From Homarus americanus (taxonomy: Eukaryota; Arthropoda; Malacostraca; Decapoda; Nephropidae): a DNA stretch of 64,000 bases. The notes beneath the pieces are model-generated. The model did not search any database, was not told the DNA's origin, and worked only from the letters and a program-made list of their open reading frames with translations. The position numbers were made by a program, and so were the translations under genes. Positions 24,332 to 36,186 of this stretch are shown piece after piece; positions within the stretch are counted from its first letter, which is position 1, and every line of letters starts with the position of its first letter. The stretch spans positions 7,908,453 through 7,972,452 of the forward strand of contig NW_024736071.1 in NCBI RefSeq assembly GCF_018991925.1, given 5' to 3'.

Positions 24332-24489
24332 CGATGTTATTGTTATTACAGTATTAGACGCAGTTGTTACTCCCTTCTGTACTTGTAAGACTATAAGACA
24401 TTGTTGATGTACTCAGGTGAGGGGGATCCAGGCACCAGGGGTTTGTTCATCACCCACAGTACCAACATGTCTTTTGGGTCCGAACAGTC
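23906..24489. other. Unique DNA with two microsatellites
   Basis: (CTGT)n at about 23936-23963 and (TTA)n at about 24270-24331. The rest is AT-rich and single-copy. Confidence 0.6.
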
Positions 24490-24765
24490 ATTATTGTTGT
24501 TGTACTTCCTTGGTTGTTTGTTGTGGTAGTTATGGTTGTTGGAGTTTTGTTACTGATGTGGTTGTTGAGGTTGTTATGATAGTTGGGTTCTTGTTGTTAT
24601 TAAAGTTGTTGGTGCTGTTGCGGTTGTTGTGGTTGTTATTACTTTTTGTGGTAGTTGCGGTTGTTGTGGTTGTTATTATTTGTTGTGGTCGTTGAGTTGT
24701 TAGAGTTGGTGTGGTGACTGGATTGTTATTAGGGTTGTTGGAGTTGTGGGGTTATTGTAGTTCTT
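24490..24765. repeat. Degenerate GTT-rich block
   Basis: GTTGTTGTGGTTGTTATTA-like words without a stable unit. The Val/Leu/Cys-rich frame across it is compositional. Confidence 0.8.
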
Positions 24766-25524
24766 TTAATGAGAAGATCGATCGACTTGAAAATAACTAA
24801 GAATTACCCGTCGACAGAGTCAGGCTGTGGGGAGGTCATTCAGTGCCGTGTGTACGTTTGTTTCTCTGTCTGTTTGCGTGTCTGTAGGTGCCGCTTGTAC
24901 GCTTGTTTGTCTGTTTGTTTACATTCCCACACGGTAATGGCAGGTGAGTTATCCCGGTCAGGCAATATTTATATGGTCAGAGAATCAAAGTGACAGTGGC
25001 TTAGTGTAGACCTGTAGGCTCGGGTCAGCACCACACGCGAGTGCAGGCTGGCTGACCACGTAACACTTATGTTACTCAGGTTTCTCGTTGTTGGTCGTAC
25101 GAAGATGATCTTCTACGGACGTTTAAAACAGAATATACTATAGAGTCTGGTTGGACCATCTCCCTGGTCAGTAGCTGTAGAGCACGACTTAAACACGTCC
25201 ACTGTATTGTTTAAGACGCCTGGCTAAGCCCTGACTGTTGTGTTGCTGTTTCTGTTTTTAACAAGGATCACTTATATATATATATAAAATCACAGGAAAA
25301 TGGAAACAGGTACTTCTTCAGTAATTGAAAAATAGTTCAAGATAATAAAGATCAATTTACTAGGTGTCAACATGTGTCGTGGTACATTCACCCGATTTGG
25401 AACCTGTTAAAAACATTCTGCAGTTGTTGGCCAGTGACGTAATGAACGGCATTTGTGGTCCAGGCTCGAAGCTCCTCCAGAAAATGTGAGGTTGATGAGT
25501 AAACAGTAGTTTTTATGGCCCCAT
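24766..25524. other. Unique DNA
   Basis: Single-copy, with a TGTCTGTTTG-rich patch near 24850-24930 and a short (TA)n at 25270-25287. No gene recognised. Confidence 0.5.
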
Positions 25525-26335
25525 AAGGTGTTGGTGAGGTGGCGACCAGGTAGATGTGGTGGGCATGTGAGGTGAAGGTGACGACCAGGTAGATGGGGTG
25601 GTGAGGTGAATGTGGCGACCAGGTAGATGGGGTGGGCATGTGAGGTGAAGGTGACGACCAGGTAGATGGGGTGGGCATGTGAGGTGAAGGTGACGACCAG
25701 GTAGATGGGGTGGGCATGTGAGGTGAAGATGACCAGATAGATGGGGCGGTCAGGTGAGGTGAAGGTGACCAGATAGATGGGGTGGTCAGGTGAGGTGAAG
25801 GTGGCGACCAGGTAGATATGGTGGCCAAGTGAGGTGAAGATGGAGGCCAGGCAAATAGGGTGGCTAGGTGAGGGAAGGAGGTGGCCAGGTAGATTGGGTG
25901 GGCAGGTGGGGTGAAGGAGGTGGCCAGGTGAGGTAAAGGAGGTGGCCAGGTAGATTGGGTAGCAGGTGTGTGAAGGAGGTGGCTAGGGTAGATTGGGTGG
26001 CCAGGTGATGTGAAAGAGGTGGCCAGGTGAGGTGAAGGAGATTGCCAGATAAAATGGGTGGCTGGGGTGAGGAAGGTGGCGGCCAGGTAGGAGTGGCCAG
26101 GGTGAGGTGAAGGCGGTGACTAGGTAGACGGGGTGGCCAGGTGGGGTGAAGGAGGTGGCCAGGGTGAGATGGAATGAGGTGGCAAGGTGGGGTGAAGAAA
26201 GTGGCCAGGTGACGTGAAGGAGAAGACTAGCTGGGGTAAAGGAGATGGCCAGGTGGGGTGAAGGAGGTGGCCAGGTGGGGTGAAGGAGGTGGCCAGGTGG
26301 GGTGAAGGCAGGGGCCAGGTGAAGGATAAAAACTT
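25525..26335. repeat. 39-bp minisatellite decaying to about 22-bp units
   Basis: The left part has 39-bp copies: GTGAGGTGAAGGTGACGACC, then AGGTAGATGGGGTGGGCAT. Rightward the units shorten to GGCCAGGTGGGGTGAAGGAG (about 22 bp) with many variants. The 13-residue repeat frame on the minus strand follows from 39 being 13 codons. Confidence 0.9.
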
Positions 26336-26370
26336 GTAATGTCCACCTATACCTGTTGTTTCTTCATATC

Positions 26371-26390
26371 TAACCTAACCTAACCTAACC
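26371..26390 (-). repeat. Interstitial telomere-like (TTAGG)4
   Basis: TAACCTAACCTAACCTAACC, four units of the C strand of the pentamer TTAGG, which is the ancestral arthropod telomere repeat. It begins about 35 bp after the end of the 39/22-bp minisatellite. Four units are compatible with chance or with a small interstitial insertion. Confidence 0.6.
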
Positions 26391-26697
26391 TCTCAAGCAG
26401 CGTTAGGATGGAGAGCTAATCTTCAAGTGACGCAAAATAAAAACATTAAGAGTGTATTCAATCCCCATTTATAGTTTGTTTCTATGATATATATTGTAAC
26501 ACAGCAAAAATAAATAAATGCCAATTAAAAAATATATATATAAAAGACAATCACTCGCTGCTGTTTCTTGCGAGGAAAAAAAAGGTTCCTCTGTACAGCA
26601 GTTGTAAAAAGATATTTCTAATTTTATGAATTTCACGGCTGGGAAATTTAAGTTGGAATTAAATATGTACTGTAAGTTTGGAGAGAGAGGAGAGTGA

Positions 26698-26755
<58 letters not shown>

Positions 26756-27872
26756 CTCAAATTCTGTTTTTGGACTCATACTCACTAAGCATGTAAGCTA
26801 TACCGACTCTCCATTACAAATCACCCTTACCTGTGAACTCTTCCCCTAAAGACTCAGATTTTCCCCCATTTGGTAAGAAACAGGGAGAAAAGACGTATAC
26901 CATTAACTTGGCCACTCAGGGGAAAAAAACAAAGAAAAAGGTCCATAACATTTCCTGACGTTAGTGTTTGATATATACCGTTAAGTCATAACATCATAAC
27001 AGATCATAATTATATAAAGAGGCAGAAAAATGTTTGAGGGGAAATAATTAATTCAATATTCTCTCCTCAAATATAAGTATAATTGCGTTAATTTTTTTCT
27101 TTGGCCAATTACACAGTTCCCTGATTTTATTGTGACATTGAAATTAAAAAAAAAATGTTGATAGCTACAGAATATGCCTTTAAAATCCAGTGATCTATAT
27201 CCTATTGAGACACACACACACATACGCTCAGAGACGTGTATAACAAACATACCCATGACAGCTTTAAACCGAAGTATATCGTGAAGTAGATCATTTCAGT
27301 GTTGTAGTAGTTACTGAATTGATGTTTGGCCGTAACTTAGTTCTGGTCAAGATAATTCCGTAATAAAATATTTAATACGAATATAATATCATATTGCCAT
27401 GATCTGTTCTTAATAAATAATGATTTATACTAATTAAAAGTCTGGATTGTATTACTGTAATCTTATATCTGAATATGATTTAGCCGACTGTGTGCGTTTA
27501 TGGTTATGTGTGTATGAGAGTTATCGCTGATGGAGTACACATAGTCTTGGCTTCATCATAACATTACTTACAGACGACAACACAACACACAAGTACAGGT
27601 GTTGAGGACTCACACACATACACACACTCATACATTAATACTCTGCGATAGACTCACATAACCTACTCCTCTCTAAAGGTCAGTTTCGGTCTGTGTTTAT
27701 TGACAAGGTAAAACTGAGATAAAAGATGAAATAATTATGGGAATAATGTGGTTGATGATAAGAAACTTTTGTTGATAAGATCAGTGAAGACGGTCAGCTG
27801 TTCACTGCACAGGTGTAAACAAAGATGAAAATACACATAACAACTTGAGTTTACATATAAAGACATATTGAA

Positions 27873-27877
<5 letters not shown>
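26391..27877. other. Unique AT-rich DNA with (GT)n
   Basis: (GT)n at about 26703-26753. The remainder is single-copy and AT-rich with no recognised gene. Confidence 0.55.

Positions 27878-27928
<51 letters not shown>
27878..27928. repeat. (AC)n microsatellite
   Basis: About 50 bp of AC following GCGC. Confidence 0.98.
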
Positions 27929-27933
<5 letters not shown>

Positions 27934-28059
27934 GGACACAAGAATCAAGAACAATACAAACTCTCTCTTTAAACACTTATATTACTACGATAGTTTCCTG
28001 CAACATAATACCCCCAAAATAACCATCTGGTCCATCCCAAGGCTTCATACAACCCAACA

Positions 28060-28985
28060 ACACACATAAACTGCATGACCCTAAATGCCTCTGCTCTCCG
28101 GTCATGCACGCACACCCAACTTGGTACATCCTCAACCTATCTTATTCCCCTCATCTCGTTTTTCTCTCTTTCTCATCCTATACATCTCTGAATCATACAT
28201 TCCTTTTATCAACCTTGAGCTCTACGTTCGACGCTCCTTTCCCTTCCACAATATCTTCTGATTTCTTATATTTTCCATAATTTTCATCCTATTCTCTGTT
28301 ACACCTTTAAATATTTCAACCATATTTACTTTTGTCAGCTGTCCCATTTTAATAACTTCACTATCAATTCTTTGTTCTACTTTATCATTGCAACTTTTAC
28401 CAAAATGTGGGAAAATAACTCATAGAAGGCTCCTCCGATACAGCTTCATCACTCAAGTTACTCTTCAGTATTTTGTCTACCAACACGTATTCTAAACACT
28501 CTTCTTCTCCACTCTGACGATTCCATACATACTTAGGAAATTTTTAATTTCTTATACCATATATTCTTTAGTATCAATCCTCACCCAATGCATATTTTTT
28601 TCTCCCATTTTCATTCTTAGACTCCAGAGTTATCGTATAATTCCACACACCTTCCCTGTCACCTACATTGTCAATAAGATTCCCCCCCCCCCTCGTTATC
28701 ACTCTCATTGTATCCCATATAAGCTTTTTACGACAATTATTTAAGACTTCTTCAAATGTCTTTCTCTCTTCCTCTCTTTATTTTCATTATATTCCACTAA
28801 GTATTTCATCACTCACTTGAAAAGCCAAACAGACTTTTACTCATAGTCTATAAGACACTTGACACTTATGTTTCATTCAGAGGAAGGAGATTTAAATCCC
28901 TTTCATTAATCAAAGCTTCCTTTAATATGTTCTTATCATCCTGTGGGCTACCATATATAATCACATACCTCGGTCTTTTATTTGG
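28060..28985 (-). pseudogene. Decayed LINE endonuclease (EEP/APE-like) fragment
   Basis: Read on the minus strand, this block contains pieces in the order seen in the exonuclease-endonuclease-phosphatase domain of non-LTR retrotransposons: EERKTFEEVLNNCRK (near 28770), then NENGRKKYALGED (near 28620), then WNRQSGEEECLEYVLVDK (28525-28470) followed by ILKSNLSDEAV. In intact family members the corresponding stretches are a loop before the NENG motif, NENG followed by a Leu-rich helix, and K[YF]TW..-ERSL-DYVLVD..L...V.D, ending with an SDH-type catalytic motif. Here the SDH is not seen: SMSYF stands at its place. Several stops and frame changes interrupt the reading, including a G8/C-run near 28682-28693. 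No reverse transcriptase was found next to it. The assignment is from memory of the family, not from a search. Confidence 0.5.
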
Positions 28986-29056
28986 TATTATAAACACAGG
29001 GGGGCGGGGCTACCATCTCCAAAACATAGGACGTATTGTGCCTGAGCAGTTGGTGA
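28986..29056. other. Short unique spacer
   Basis: GGGGCGGGGCTACC and flanks. Nothing recognised. Confidence 0.4.
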
Positions 29057-29083
29057 GGACCCCTCTCTCTCTCTCTCTCTCTC

Positions 29084-29133
<50 letters not shown>

Positions 29134-29150
29134 TATATATATTATAGATT
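29057..29150. repeat. Compound (TC)n(TA)n microsatellite
   Basis: (TC) at 29060-29086 followed by (TA) to about 29142. Confidence 0.97.
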
Positions 29151-29425
29151 CTTCAAAACTCCATGCAGGAGATGTGTGAGAGAGAGCACATTAAGGCGGA
29201 GTGGCTGGGGTGCTGTGAGATATGAATACAAATACAGTATTACAGTAGAGAATTCACGGAGGCTACAGCAAGATGTGGAGCAGAGAAGTAGATGGAGATG
29301 CTGACAGTCCTCGCTGCTGTGACCAGAAATATGTACTTTGCAATGCAAATACTCAGCTCATGTCTACATAAAACAATACAAACGTATTCATGGCGCAGTC
29401 AGGAGAGATGCAACGGTAATTGTAA

Positions 29426-29428
<3 letters not shown>
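29151..29428. other. Unique DNA
   Basis: Single-copy spacer between two (TA)n tracts. No gene recognised. Confidence 0.5.

Positions 29429-29511
<83 letters not shown>
29429..29511. repeat. (TA)n microsatellite
   Basis: About 80 bp of TA. Confidence 0.98.
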
Positions 29512-29515
<4 letters not shown>

Positions 29516-30119
29516 GGAAAAACAGCCACTGATAAATAATGTCAGTGACAGGACAGAAAGATGATGAAGCGGTGATGAGAGGATTTCTAGTTCTTATTAC
29601 AAAAAAATAACGACATTTAAAATAAAAATAAAAATATAGAAACGATTATTGTAAAAAAGGTAACAAATAAATAAATGCCTGAATAATAGAATAACAAATT
29701 AATAACAATGAAGCAACAACTAACAGTCAAAGCAAAGAGAAGAGAACATCTTTAATAGTATAAAAAATATAAAGAAAAAATAAATATATCCCGGAAGAAA
29801 GACAAGATTCAGTTACAGAAAGATTTTCATAAATAGAAGGAAGATTACAGAAAATAAATCAAGCAACAGGAACGGTAATAATATATTCGTAATACTTGAT
29901 CCAGGTATAAAAATAAAATAAAATATTCAAGAATAACTTAAGAAGGTAAAGAGGAAAAGATGAATGACAGGTAAATGACATGATTAGCAGGTGAAGAGGA
30001 GAACAGGTATGTGGAACGAAGAATTGGCGAGATGGAGAAAGGCGAAATATAATGAAATTGGGAAAAAAAGAAGAAAGAAGAATATTTTAGATAAGAATTG
30101 GAGAGATAAGCGATACTCG

Positions 30120-30124
<5 letters not shown>
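29512..30124. other. Unique A-rich DNA
   Basis: The plus strand is very A-rich with AATAAA-like words. No gene recognised. Confidence 0.5.
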
Positions 30125-30168
<44 letters not shown>

Positions 30169-30223
30169 ATTAAAGAAATCAGGGAAGAATGAGAGAGTGA
30201 GAGAGAGAAGAGATAATTTGGGA

Positions 30224-30269
<46 letters not shown>
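30125..30269. repeat. (GA)n and (CA)n microsatellites
   Basis: (GA) at 30125-30164 and (CA) at about 30225-30269, separated by GA-rich DNA. Confidence 0.97.
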
Positions 30270-30289
30270 GCACTTAACGTTACACAATC

Positions 30290-30865
30290 AGGAACATAAT
30301 CAAATGGCTAAGATAACTTGCAAAAAGACACAATCAAATCGAAGGTGAGTCGTCGGACGTAACCTCCAGCGAGCAAACAAAGCAAACAAACACACGATAA
30401 AACAAAGACAGTAAATAAGCACCATAAAAAAAACCCTAAACAAACACACAAATGAAAAATAGGATATTAAAACTGTAGAATAAAACAGAAGAAGAAACAA
30501 GGAAACTCAGATGATATAAACAATCAAACAAACAAACAAACAAACACGAAAGATAACAAAACACTAAATATAACCATGAACATAAAAACAAACACATAGA
30601 CAAGGGCAATATAAAACAAACACAGGACAAAAACCGAGGAAGCAAACAAACAAAGGAGAAGATAAACACAGGAAAACAAACACATATACACAAACACAAT
30701 GCATGCAAATAGACAAACAAACAACAAACAAACAAAAAACACTGGAGAAGACAAACAAAGACACTAATACAATACAAAAAATAACAAACAAACACAGAAG
30801 AAGACAAACACAATACAAACAAATAAACAAATAAACAAACAAACAAAAAAAACGGAGGAGAAAGA
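30290..30865. repeat. AAAC/ACAA-rich low-complexity DNA
   Basis: Repeated CAAACAAACAAACA blocks (clearest at 30523-30546 and 30826-30849) with degenerate spacers. Long minus-strand frames of Phe/Val/Cys/Leu across it are compositional. Confidence 0.85.
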
Positions 30866-30996
30866 CAAGTAGAGGAGGAGGAGTAAAATAGAGAAGATAA
30901 ACAAAGACGAGGAATAGAGAAAAAGAGACTATAAAGCAAAAGAAGAAACAGGGAAGAGAAAAGAAAAATAAAGAAAACGATGACAAATACAAAGCG

Positions 30997-31049
<53 letters not shown>

Positions 31050-31163
31050 GAAAAAGACGAATAAGAGCAAAAAGACAAAAAAGTTAAAATAGAAAATCAT
31101 GACCCAACGAAGAGACAAAAAGAGAAATAACTGAGAAAGAAAATACCAATAAAGAGAAAAAGC

Positions 31164-31210
<47 letters not shown>

Positions 31211-31424
31211 ATAGGGATTTACAATTAACAAACTAAAAAAAATCACACAGATAAGGGGTATATGAATAAAAAAAAGAGAGATATATAGAAAATAAAATAA
31301 AAAATACACACTGAGATGCACAGATAAACGGAGAGAGAAATAGAGTGATAGATAAGCAGTTGGATAGAGAAGAAAAAAAGAATGTAAAAATATTAAGAAA
31401 CGAAAATGCTGATACACATACATA
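30866..31424. other. GA-rich DNA with two (GA)n tracts
   Basis: (GA)n at about 30998-31047 and 31167-31207 within purine-rich sequence. Confidence 0.8.
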
Positions 31425-33780
31425 CATACAGCCAGGTAGACAGATAGACAGGCAGCCAGGTAGACAGATAGACAGACAGCCAGGTAGACAGATAGACAGA
31501 TAGCCAGGTAGACAGATAGACAGGCAGACAGATAGACAGAGACAGCCAGGTAGACATATAGACAGACAGCCAGGTAGACAGATAGACAGGCAGCCAGGCA
31601 GCAGATAGACAGATAGCCAGGCAGACAGATAGACAGACAGCCAGGTAGACAGATAGCAGATAGCCAGGCAGACAGATAGCCAGGCAGCCAGGCAGACAGA
31701 TAGACAGATAGCCAGGTAGACAGATAGACAGATAGCCAGGTAGACAGATAGACAGATAGCCGAGCAGCAGGCAGACAGACAGCCAGGTAGACAGATAGAC
31801 AGATAGCGAGCAGACAGATAGACAGGCAGCCAGGTAGACAGATAGACAGACAGCCAGGTAGACAGATAGACAGATAGCCAGGTAGACAGATAGACAGGCA
31901 GACAGATAGACAGACAGCCAGGTGAACAGATGACAGGCAGCCAGGTAGACAGATAGACAGAGCAGCCAGGCAGGCAGATAGACAGATAGCCAGGTAGACA
32001 GATAGACAGACAGCCAGGTAGACAGATAGACAGATAGCCAGGCAGACAGATAGCCAGGCAGCCAGGTGACAGATAGACAGTAGCCAGGTAGACGAATGAA
32101 CAGTGTGGGTAGACAGATTGACAGACAGCCAGGTAGACAGATAGACAGGCAGCCAGGTGACAGAAAGACAGGCAGACAGATAGCCAGGCAGCCAGGTAGA
32201 CAGATAGACAGGCAGCCAGGCAGACAGATAGACAGATAGCCAGGCAGACAGATAGCCAGGCAGCCAGGTAGACAGATAGACAGACAGCCAGGCAGACAGA
32301 TAGACAGATAGCAGGCAGACATATAGACAGACAGCCAGGTAGACAGATAGACAGATAGCGGTAGACAGATAGACAGACAGCCAGGTTGACAGATAGACAG
32401 ATAGCCAGGCAGACAGATGACAGACAGTCAGGTAGACAGATAGACAGACAGCCAGGCAGACAGATAGACAGACAGCCAGGTAGACAGATAGACAGACAGC
32501 CAGGTAGATAGATGAACAGACAGCCAGGTAGACAGATAGACAGACAGCCAGGTAGACAGATAGACAGATATGCGCAGGCAGACATATAGACAGGCAGCCA
32601 GGTAGACAGATAGACAAGAGCCAGGCAGACAGATAGACAGACAGCAGACAGATAGACAGACAGCCAGGTCAGACAGACAGACAGATGCGGCAGACAGATA
32701 GACAGGCAGCCAGGTAGACAGATAGACAGAGCAGCAGGCAGACATATAGACAGACAGCCAGGCAGACAGATAGACAGATGTCAGGCAGACAGATAGACAG
32801 ATACGCAGATACAGACAAGCAGTTTCAGGCAGACAGATAGACAGACACTGGTGCAGGCGACATTATGCATGGGTGCTGCTCAGGCAGACGATAGACGCGA
32901 CGTTCGCGGCAGACAGACAGACAGCTCAGGCAGATTAAAGATGATTGCGCTTTCGCAGACAGATAGATAGCGGCGTCGCGCGCATTATTATGCATCAAGA
33001 CGTTTCGCAGACAGACAGACGCATCGTTTCAGCAGACAGATAGACAGATGGTCTGCGCGCAGACATTACAGACAGCGTTTCAGGCAGACAGATATCGCGA
33101 CGTTCAGGCAGACAGACAGACAGCCTGGCAGACAAGACAGACAAGACGCTGCAGACAGACAGACAGACGCTGCGCAGCACGGCAGCGATACGACGCGCTC
33201 GGCAGACAGATACAGCATCAAGAGTCGGCAGACGACAGACAGGCTGCTGCAGGCAGACGACAGATCAGCACGCCTGCGCGCGACAGATGACAGCACAGTG
33301 CTCGCGGCATAAGATACATTGGCGCACGTTCAGGCAGACAGACAGACGGGACGCTCGGGCAGACAGACAGTCAGGCAGACAGATAACAGCACGTCACAGG
33401 TGACAGACGACGCGACGCGGGCAGACATTGGCGGCGACGGCACGTCGCAAGGCGATTACAGACAGGCAGCTGCGTGACAGATAGACAGACAGTCAGGCAG
33501 GCAGACGGATACAGGCAGGCAGATAGTTGCATAAACGGACTGACTGACAGAGATTGACAGATAGGAAGACAAGGTTTGCAAACAGGGAGAAAACAGACAG
33601 AGACAAACAAGTTGACAAGGAGACAGGTAGGCAAACAGTTAAACAGACAGAAATAAAACAAAGTAGACAAACATACAGGTAGGCGAACAGGTAGACAGAC
33701 CGAAAGATAGACAACCAAGTAGACAAGCAGACAGGTAGAAAGGCAGACCGACAGTGAAATAGATTGACAGACCAAGAGAG
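31425..33780. repeat. 24-bp GATA/GACA minisatellite array
   Basis: The clean part (31425-32870, about 60 units) has the 24-bp unit CCAGGTAGACAGATAGACAG plus ACAG or GCAG. The unit is GACA and GATA tetranucleotides with a CCAGG spacer. From about 32870 to 33480 the order breaks down, with frequent CGCGACG-type insertions; GACA-rich order then partly returns to 33780. Since 24 is divisible by three, minus-strand frames of 506, 450 and 309 codons (Cys-Leu-Ser-Val-Tyr-Leu octads) run through it; these are artefacts. Confidence 0.95.
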
Positions 33781-33824
33781 GAGGAGAAGAGGAAAGCCCA
33801 GTAACTAGATAATTACAACAGGAC

Positions 33825-34192
33825 GGGTGGTGGGGGGAGGGAGGTGGTGGGCGGAGGAGAGTGGGTAGGGTTGGGGGGGTGGGGGGGGGGTGTGAGGAGT
33901 ACAGCAGCAGGAAACTACATTGAAAACCCCGCCAGAATCACTGTAGGCTGGCGTCAGGCCTCGGTGTCAACGTTAAGTCAATATACACACCAAAAACACA
34001 AGACAAAATGTAATGGGTGGGAGAAGAAGGGCAAGGGTGTGTGGGGGGGGTGAGGGAGGGAGGACTTGGGTGGGGTTGGATGGGCGGAGGGGGGGAAAGG
34101 AGAGGGAGAGAGGGGAAGAGGAAGGAGAGGGGGGTGAGGAGGGAGAGGGGAGAGGGAGGAGGAGGGGAGGAGGGAGGGAGGGAGACATCAAC
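33825..34192. repeat. G-rich / polypurine block
   Basis: The plus strand has many G3-G10 runs (33828-33895, for example GTTGGGGGGGTGGGGGGGGG) and then GA-rich DNA (34080-34190). The run spacing fits the G-quadruplex pattern (four or more G3 runs with short loops). About 120 bases of ordinary sequence (33900-34010) separate the two parts. Confidence 0.85.
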
Positions 34193-34344
34193 TAACCACC
34201 AAGATAAAAACATTGTGGACATATCGTCAAAGAGGAGGAGAGAATCGTGGAGAAAGTGTGTGTGAGAGAGAGAATGAAGGAATTGAGAGAGGTAAAGGAC
34301 CCAACTCGTCAGAGAGAATGGCTTATGAGCCCCTGCGTACAGTG

Positions 34345-34399
<55 letters not shown>

Positions 34400-34640
34400 G
34401 TCCTAAATACTTAATTCAACATTTATATCCTCTCCTCCACCCTCCCTCCTTTCTTTCTTCCTTTCTACATGAATTGAAACAAAAGCAGGGAGCGAGCTCT
34501 ATGCTGTAAGGCTTGTGAAGAGGGAGGAGGAAGGGCGGAGTTGGGGGAGGGGTGGTAGATAGCCTGCTAATCCTCTCTGCCTACCTACCTATCTCACTCA
34601 TTCACTCTCACTCACTCACTCACTCACTCCCAGGGAGGCT
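34193..34640. other. Unique DNA with (GA)n and (CACT)n
   Basis: (GA)n at about 34341-34390 ending in G7, and (CACT)n near 34594-34629. No gene recognised. Confidence 0.6.
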
Positions 34641-35430
34641 CGAGTAAATGAACCAGCCCAGTTTCAAAAGTTTCACAAGAAGCCGTTTCGTTGTGTTCAT
34701 AAGTTATTCAATACACAGATCAACTTTTTACAACCTGCATTATTGAAAGACATTAAGATTTTATCGGTTCGCTACACCCAATGGAACTGGGGGGCGAGGG
34801 CACCCTATGATTTATGGGAGCGGATTTCGGCCTCTTGTTCGTAAAAATTGGATACATTTTCGGACATGGGCCTGGAATGCTGTCCGAAATGGGCTATGCT
34901 GTATCGCTGTAAAAATAATGCGAAGGAATATTTACACGGAGAACTTGAAGAAAAATTGTTTGTGCTTAAGTCAAAACAATGGTGGTAGATATTTATATAC
35001 ATGTAAACTTTCTAGACAAGTTCCTCCTAGTAAGAAAAAAATATGACGTCAGGCTTATATATTACTGTTGTTGGTAAGTAAATTTCTCCTCCTAATGAAG
35101 GCAACACTATGACTACTATCATCTAAATTTATATAATATATATTTTTTTATATCATATATTTATTTTTTACTTAAATAACTAAAAAATATATTTGTTTTT
35201 ACTAATCACACATGAATTTTTCACTCCAAACTAATATAATTTTCCTTCTTACGTATTTAAATGATACAAGTTTTTTTACTACCTATAATCACTTTAAATA
35301 AAAAAAACAAGTTCTAGGCATAGCAACCAGTCAGGGGCAGTGTGGGTACAGCACACTGCAAAATAAACTTTTTTTTTATTCTAAGACGCAATGTGACGGT
35401 AATGCACTCGATAGCTTTCACTGTCTCAAA
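34641..35430. other. Unique DNA with an unrecognised open stretch
   Basis: Around 34807-35046 more than one plus-strand frame is open with ordinary composition, for example RNGLCCIAVKIMRRNIYTEN in one and KNNAKEYLHGELEEKLFVLK in another. GTAAGT lies at about 35075. The fit to any family I know is poor, so this is recorded only as a possible decayed coding fragment. The rest (35090-35430) is AT-rich. Confidence 0.25.
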
Positions 35431-35530
35431 TGTAAAGTTAGGTAATTAACAGGTGGATGGACTGAGGGTGTCCTGAGAGTAAACCAGCCACCCTCATGGC
35501 ACGACAGTCATTCCTAGTTATAAACGGAAG
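35431..35530 (-). mobile_element. SINE-like body fragment
   Basis: The minus strand reads GGCTGGTTTACTCTCAGGAC, then ACCCTCAGTCCATCCACCTG, then ATTACCTAACTTTACA. It shares its order and words with the element at 13441-13540 (same strand) and with 3537-3560 (opposite strand). Confidence 0.5.
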
Positions 35531-36110
35531 TTATACCGGTGTGGTGGCTCAGGGTTTTTCCTTCATTTTTAGATGAGAAAGTAAAATAAAATCTTCGTTT
35601 TGTAGCTCAACAATAAGACTTTTAACTTATACACGAAGGCCTTGCTCGTTTGGTCAGTCAGACATAATGAAACAATATGATTTTTCACTCTTGTATAATC
35701 AAACGAGGAGTCTTTCATCATTCACAGACTTAAAACAGGAAGCTTTCTCTCACCTGTTTGAAATAAGCAGAAAACATGACAACTCCCACAAATTCAACTC
35801 GTAGTAGCAATTTTTTTTCGTTTAACAAGAAAACCTTACAAATAATTATATAACACACACACTGTTTATTCATTCATCCATCCATCCATCCATTTATTCA
35901 TTTATTTATTTATTTATTTATTTATTTACGTGTGTGTGCACAAGATAACATTCATAGTTCATAACCTTCCCCGCAGGACTCGCATGGTGTTGTGTACTGT
36001 ACATAATATATCCTGATCACATGTCCTCACAGTTTTCCAGGTCCTTCTGAGGCTCAAGACGCCTACACTATGCTGAAAACATTAAAAAATTACTGATTAG
36101 GCCTCATTTT
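35531..36110. other. Unique AT-rich DNA with a compound tetranucleotide
   Basis: (CATC)n followed by (ATTT)n at about 35867-35930. No gene recognised. Confidence 0.6.
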
Positions 36111-36111
36111 T

Positions 36112-36181
36112 AAGCACTCAGTGGGTGTGTGGCAACGTCTACACCATCTTTTGTACATTGGTTCGAGTCTCACTGATGGAA
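36112..36181 (+). other. tRNA-like sequence (pseudo-tRNA or SINE head)
   Basis: CACTCAGTGGGTGTGTGGC resembles the D-arm/A-box side of a tRNA. GGTTCGAGTCTC about 40 bases later matches the T-arm/B-box consensus, and the spacing suits a pol III internal promoter. I could not pair a convincing acceptor stem or anticodon arm, so a functional tRNA is not claimed. A (TA)n tract follows at 36187-36211, which could be the tail of a SINE. Confidence 0.35.
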
Positions 36182-36186
36182 TTCAA

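Noticed and set aside
31097..32617. Minus-strand open frames of 506, 450 and 309 codons
   Set aside because: All are the 24-bp GATA/GACA repeat read in different frames; three frames stay open because 24 is divisible by three.
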